Assembly (NCBI RefSeq): GCF_003002065.1
Contig: NZ_PVZG01000004.1
Location: 310,001-374,000, forward strand
Length of the DNA: 64,000 bases
Source of the DNA: Pseudosporangium ferrugineum
Lineage (GTDB): Bacteria > Actinomycetota > Actinomycetes > Mycobacteriales > Micromonosporaceae
Direction: 5' to 3'
The position numbers and the translations under genes are program-made. Positions within the stretch are counted from its first letter, which is position 1; each line of letters starts with the position of its first letter. Positions 61,175 to 64,000 of this stretch are shown here, piece by piece. A model generated the notes under the pieces. It worked only from the letters and a program-made list of their open reading frames with translations. It ran no database searches and was not told the DNA's origin.

Positions 61175-62113
61175 TCAGCCCGCGACCTTCAGCACCACCT
61201 TGCCGCGTACGTCACGACGCTCGGCCCGGCGATGAGCCTCGGCGGCCTGCTCCAGGGGCAGCACCGCGCCGACCCGTACGGTGATCCGCCCGGCCGCGAC
61301 GCCGGCGAGGATGTCGGCGAGCTGGTCGCCCCGGGACCGGACGTGCAGCCGGCGAGCCGCGATGCCCCGTTCCGCCGGAGGCCGTTCCGGGCCGGTCAGC
61401 GCCACGAGGACGCCGCCGGCCCGGATCGCCGGCAGGAGGTCGCCGCCGATGCCGGCCGCGTCCACGACCGCGTCGAAGCCGCCGGGAGCGACCGCGCGGG
61501 CCGCGCTCAGCAGCGCCGGCAGGTCGCCGGTGCGCTCGAGGACCGTCCCGGCCCTCAACCCGGCGACATGGCCGGCGTCGCCCGCCGAAGCCACCGCGAC
61601 GACGCCGGCACCGAGCGCGACGGCCTGCTGCACGGCGAAGCCGCCGACGGCGCCGCTCGCGCCGGTGATCAGGACGGTCCGTCCCGCGCGGGCCCCGGCC
61701 AGGCCGAGCGCCTGGCGGGCGGTCTGGGCCGCCAGCGGCACGGCGGCCGCGCGCACGTCGTCCAGCCCGGCCGGGACCGCGGCCAGCCACGCCGGGTCGA
61801 CCGAGATCGTCTCGGCGTACGCGCCCTCGCGGGTGGCCAGCCACGGGATGAGCCCGGCCACCCGGGCGCCCGGGCGGAAGCCGCCGTCGCCGTCGATGAC
61901 GGTGCCGGCGAAGTCGGAGCCCGGGATGAACGGCGGCGCCAGATCGGGCAGGACGGCCCGCATCCTCCCGGAGCGTACGGCGAGATCGAACGGGTTGACC
62001 GCCGCCGCCGTCACCCGCACCCGGACCCGGCCGGGCCGCGCCGGGGGCTCATCGACCTCGGCGAGCGCGAGAACGTCCGGATCGCCGTAGCCCTGCTGCT
62101 GGATCGCCTTCAT
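61175..62113 (-). CDS. NADPH:quinone oxidoreductase-like MDR protein
   Basis: The 312-residue protein has the QOR pattern: AIQQQGYGDPDVLALAEVDE, VTAAAVNPFDLAVRSG, PGSDFAGTVIDGDGG, and the nucleotide site VLITGASGAVGGFAVQQAV. No zinc ligands. It would reduce quinones or enones with NADPH. GGAG is 5 nt before the ATG. It starts 14 bp after the Tat-exported hydrolase gene ends, same strand, so the two are an operon. Confidence 0.88.
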   Translation of the reverse strand: MKAIQQQGYGDPDVLALAEVDEPPARPGRVRVRVTAAAVNPFDLAVRSGRMRAVLPDLAPPFIPGSDFAGTVIDGDGGFRPGARVAGLIPWLATREGAYAETISVDPAWLAAVPAGLDDVRAAAVPLAAQTARQALGLAGARAGRTVLITGASGAVGGFAVQQAVALGAGVVAVASAGDAGHVAGLRAGTVLERTGDLPALLSAARAVAPGGFDAVVDAAGIGGDLLPAIRAGGVLVALTGPERPPAERGIAARRLHVRSRGDQLADILAGVAAGRITVRVGAVLPLEQAAEAHRRAERRDVRGKVVLKVAG

Positions 62114-62127
62114 GACCGCTCCCCCGC

Positions 62128-63192
62128 TCAGTCCTGCACGACCTGGCCGACGCCGAGGTCCAGGCGCAGGGACTGGGCGAGCACGAAGGCGCTGCTGTCG
62201 GCGAACACGTCGGCGGCGGCCAGGACGCCGGTATACTTGCGCACCACCGGGGCGATCGCCACCGCGACGACCTCGTCGAGGTAGGTCTTGACGGCGGCCC
62301 AGGGGTTGTCGGCGTACCTGGCGAAGTACGGCGCCGGGTCCACGACGGCCAGCGCCGTGCGGATCTCGGCCTCCAGATCGGCCGTGTAGGCCTGGTCGAC
62401 CTCCAGGTCCCGCCGGGTGCCGAGCCGGCCCATGTGGCCGCCGATGAAGTGGGCCCACGGGAACTTCAGGGCCTGCGCCGGCGCCTTGAGCGCCCCCTGC
62501 ACGTCCTCGCTGAGGTTGAGGTTCGCGAACGGCGCCCAGCCGGGCATCAGGACGTCGACCAGCATCAGCGCCCGGTGCCCGGGCAGGTGGATGAAGATGT
62601 TGTCCGGCGTGTGGTTGGCGCCGAGCCAGTGCAGCTCGATGCGCTCGCCGCCGATGCGCAGCGTCCGGTGGTCGTCGAACGTCTCGTCCGGGGCCGGCTT
62701 GTCCGGGTCGGCGTCGCGCTTGAGCAGCCGGCGGGTCTCCGTGTGGCCGATCCGGGTGACCCGCTTGCCGAAGAGCGCCGACGCGCCGATGTGGTCGGAG
62801 TGGTGGTGCGAGTAGATCAGGTGGGTGACCTTCGAGGGCAGGCCGGCCGGCCTGGTCACCTCGTCGATCGCCCGCTGGATGTTGCCGCCGAGGGCGGGCG
62901 GCGCGTCGAGCAGGACGACGCCGTCGCGGGTGGTGAGGAAGGCCGCGATGTAGGTCCCGTTGGTGACCCAGTACAGGTTGCGTTCGATCCGGCCGACGTA
63001 GTACCCGCTCCCGTTCAGCGCCGGCCCGAGCGCCGAGGGTGGCACCGGCGCGAAGTCGGGCAGGTCGGTGGCGCCGGCCGCGGCGGCGGGTGAGCTCAGC
63101 ATCGCGTTGCCGACGAGGGACGCGATGGTCGGTGCGGCCGCGAGCGCGGCGGCGCGTGCCAGGAAGCTGCGGCGGTCTGTATCGATGGTCAT
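62128..63192 (-). CDS. Tat-exported MBL-fold hydrolase
   Basis: The 354-residue protein starts with a twin-arginine signal (DRRSFLARAAALAAAPTIAS) and contains the metal-binding HHHSDHIGA, a second His in GANHTPDNIF and IGGHMGRLG. This resembles secreted class-B-like or quorum-quenching-like hydrolases; its substrate is unknown. GGAAAGGACC precedes ATG 63192. It is divergent from a zinc dehydrogenase gene with two TTGCGCAA-type palindromes between them. Confidence 0.86.
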   Translation of the reverse strand: MTIDTDRRSFLARAAALAAAPTIASLVGNAMLSSPAAAAGATDLPDFAPVPPSALGPALNGSGYYVGRIERNLYWVTNGTYIAAFLTTRDGVVLLDAPPALGGNIQRAIDEVTRPAGLPSKVTHLIYSHHHSDHIGASALFGKRVTRIGHTETRRLLKRDADPDKPAPDETFDDHRTLRIGGERIELHWLGANHTPDNIFIHLPGHRALMLVDVLMPGWAPFANLNLSEDVQGALKAPAQALKFPWAHFIGGHMGRLGTRRDLEVDQAYTADLEAEIRTALAVVDPAPYFARYADNPWAAVKTYLDEVVAVAIAPVVRKYTGVLAAADVFADSSAFVLAQSLRLDLGVGQVVQD

Positions 63193-63255
63193 GACTGTTT
63201 GGTCCTTTCCGGCCGGCTCGGTGAAAGCCTGCTCGGATACGACTTAAGTCCGAGT

Positions 63256-63308
63256 TTATTGCTTGCGCAAGCAATAATATCGAGACGTGAGTCACTTGCG
63301 TGCGCAAG
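63256..63308. promoter_or_regulatory. Two palindromic operator sites
   Basis: TTATTGCTTGCGCAAGCAATAA (63256-63277) is a perfect 22-bp palindrome; CTTGCG-TG-CGCAAG (63295-63308) repeats its core. A third palindrome, GACTTAAGTC, is at 63241-63250. They lie between divergent genes and are likely bound by one dimeric repressor encoded outside the window. Confidence 0.65.
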
Positions 63309-63360
63309 CATCTGCTCTACGCTGGACACCTCACTCACGCGTCTACGGAGCCTGAACCGA

Positions 63361-64000
63361 TGAACGCTTCCTCCCCCGTCATGCCGGCCGTGCTGTTCAC
63401 GCCGGAGCGCCGGACCGTGCTCGCCGAGCGGCCCGAGCCGGCTGCCACGTACGGACAGGTCCTGATCGAGGTCGATCTGACCGGCATCTGCGGCAGCGAC
63501 CTGCACGCGGCCGAGCTGCCGGTCTACGCCCCCGGCCACATCCTCGGGCACGAGGTGACCGGCCGGGTCCACAGCGTCGGCGACGGCGTCGACGGCTGGC
63601 AGCCGGGCCAGCGGGTCGCGATCAACCCCAACGGCAACGTCTGCGGCACCTGCCGATGGTGCCGGGCGGGCCGGTACAACCAGTGCGTCCGGGCGACCAT
63701 GGAGACCGCGGTGGGCCTGCAGCACGACGGTGGCCTGGCGCCGCGGCTGCTGCTCGCGCCGTCCACCCTGCGGCCCCTGCCGGAGACGATGGGGCGGGTC
63801 GAGGCGGCCTGGGTGGAGCCGGCCGCCACCGCGCTGCGGGCCGTACGGCTCGCCGGGGACGTCGCCGGCCGCACCGTCCTGGTCACCGGCGGCGGCCCGA
63901 TCGGTCAGCTCGCGATCCGGCTGCTCCGCCTGGCCGGGGCAGGGCGCATCGTGCTCACCGAGCCGGCCGCCGAGCGCCGCCGGTTCGGCGTGGCCTCCGG
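63361..64000 (+). CDS. Zinc-dependent alcohol dehydrogenase, 5' part (runs off window)
   Basis: The open frame continues past the last base (213 codons seen). It shows the catalytic-zinc residues in LTGICGSDLHAAE and GHEVTGRVHSVGDGV, the four-Cys structural zinc site in CGTCRWCRAGRYNQC, and the beginning of the nucleotide fold VLVTGGGPIGQLAIRLLRLAG. This fits threonine/sorbitol-type MDR dehydrogenases. ATG 63361 follows CGGAGCC. It is probably regulated through the palindromes at 63.26 kb. Confidence 0.9.

Overview
The window is uniformly GC-rich, uses GTG and TTG starts freely, has closely packed and overlapping genes, and carries many TetR-type regulators, Tat and lipoprotein secretion signals and large modular synthases. 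This points to a filamentous actinobacterium. A chemoreceptor and secreted carbohydrate-active enzymes make a Micromonosporaceae or Actinoplanes-like host a reasonable guess, but no marker gene in the window proves it. I saw no rRNA, tRNA or CRISPR array.

Layout. 1-5.0 kb: the 3' end of a reducing type I polyketide synthase (AT end, DH, ER, KR, ACP), followed at once by a Kef-type cation/proton antiporter. 5.1-9.8 kb: lipoprotein, S37 peptidase, TetR/zinc dehydrogenase pair and XRE regulator. 9.9-11.0 kb: a membrane acyltransferase gene whose 3' end is broken at a scrap of IS110-like transposase, next to an inverted repeat that recurs near 57.7 kb. 11.0-21.4 kb: the most unusual region. A secreted acidic PepSY-like protein, two beta-propeller proteins, a SUMF1/FGE-like protein without the copper cysteines, a flavin-reductase-like protein and a nitrilase-like amidohydrolase form one tightly coupled operon. 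It faces a two-component system, and beyond that lies a gene that fuses the PepSY-like domain to the second half of the first propeller. 21.5-29.9 kb: secreted or sensory genes (GH10 xylanase, AMIN-like lipoprotein, 2TM protein, HAF-repeat protein, sugar-binding protein plus chemoreceptor, DUF1996 protein).

29.9-37.6 kb: a sulfonate/nitrate-type ABC importer with two different permeases, a PhzS-like flavin monooxygenase/MarR/DUF3237 operon, a small secreted protein and a CPBP protease. 37.6-41.0 kb: GNAT acetyltransferase, universal-stress-protein remnant, a protein like the N-terminal part of DUF4132 proteins, and a histidine kinase whose response-regulator gene is reduced to a ten-codon stub. 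41.0-50.4 kb: four TetR regulators with recognisable palindromic operators, next to an enoyl-CoA hydratase, a carotenoid oxygenase, an MFS exporter and a quinone-oxidoreductase-like protein, then a phosphotransferase-family kinase.

50.7-59.7 kb: a compact non-ribosomal peptide locus. One bimodular synthetase (A-PCP-C-A-PCP-degenerate PCP-TE) is coupled to an MbtH protein and a sulfotransferase-like protein, and an ABC exporter converges on it. A sulfated dipeptide-type product is a testable inference. 59.9-64.0 kb: metallo-beta-lactamase-fold hydrolases, an Rrf2 regulator, a quinone oxidoreductase and a zinc dehydrogenase that runs off the end.
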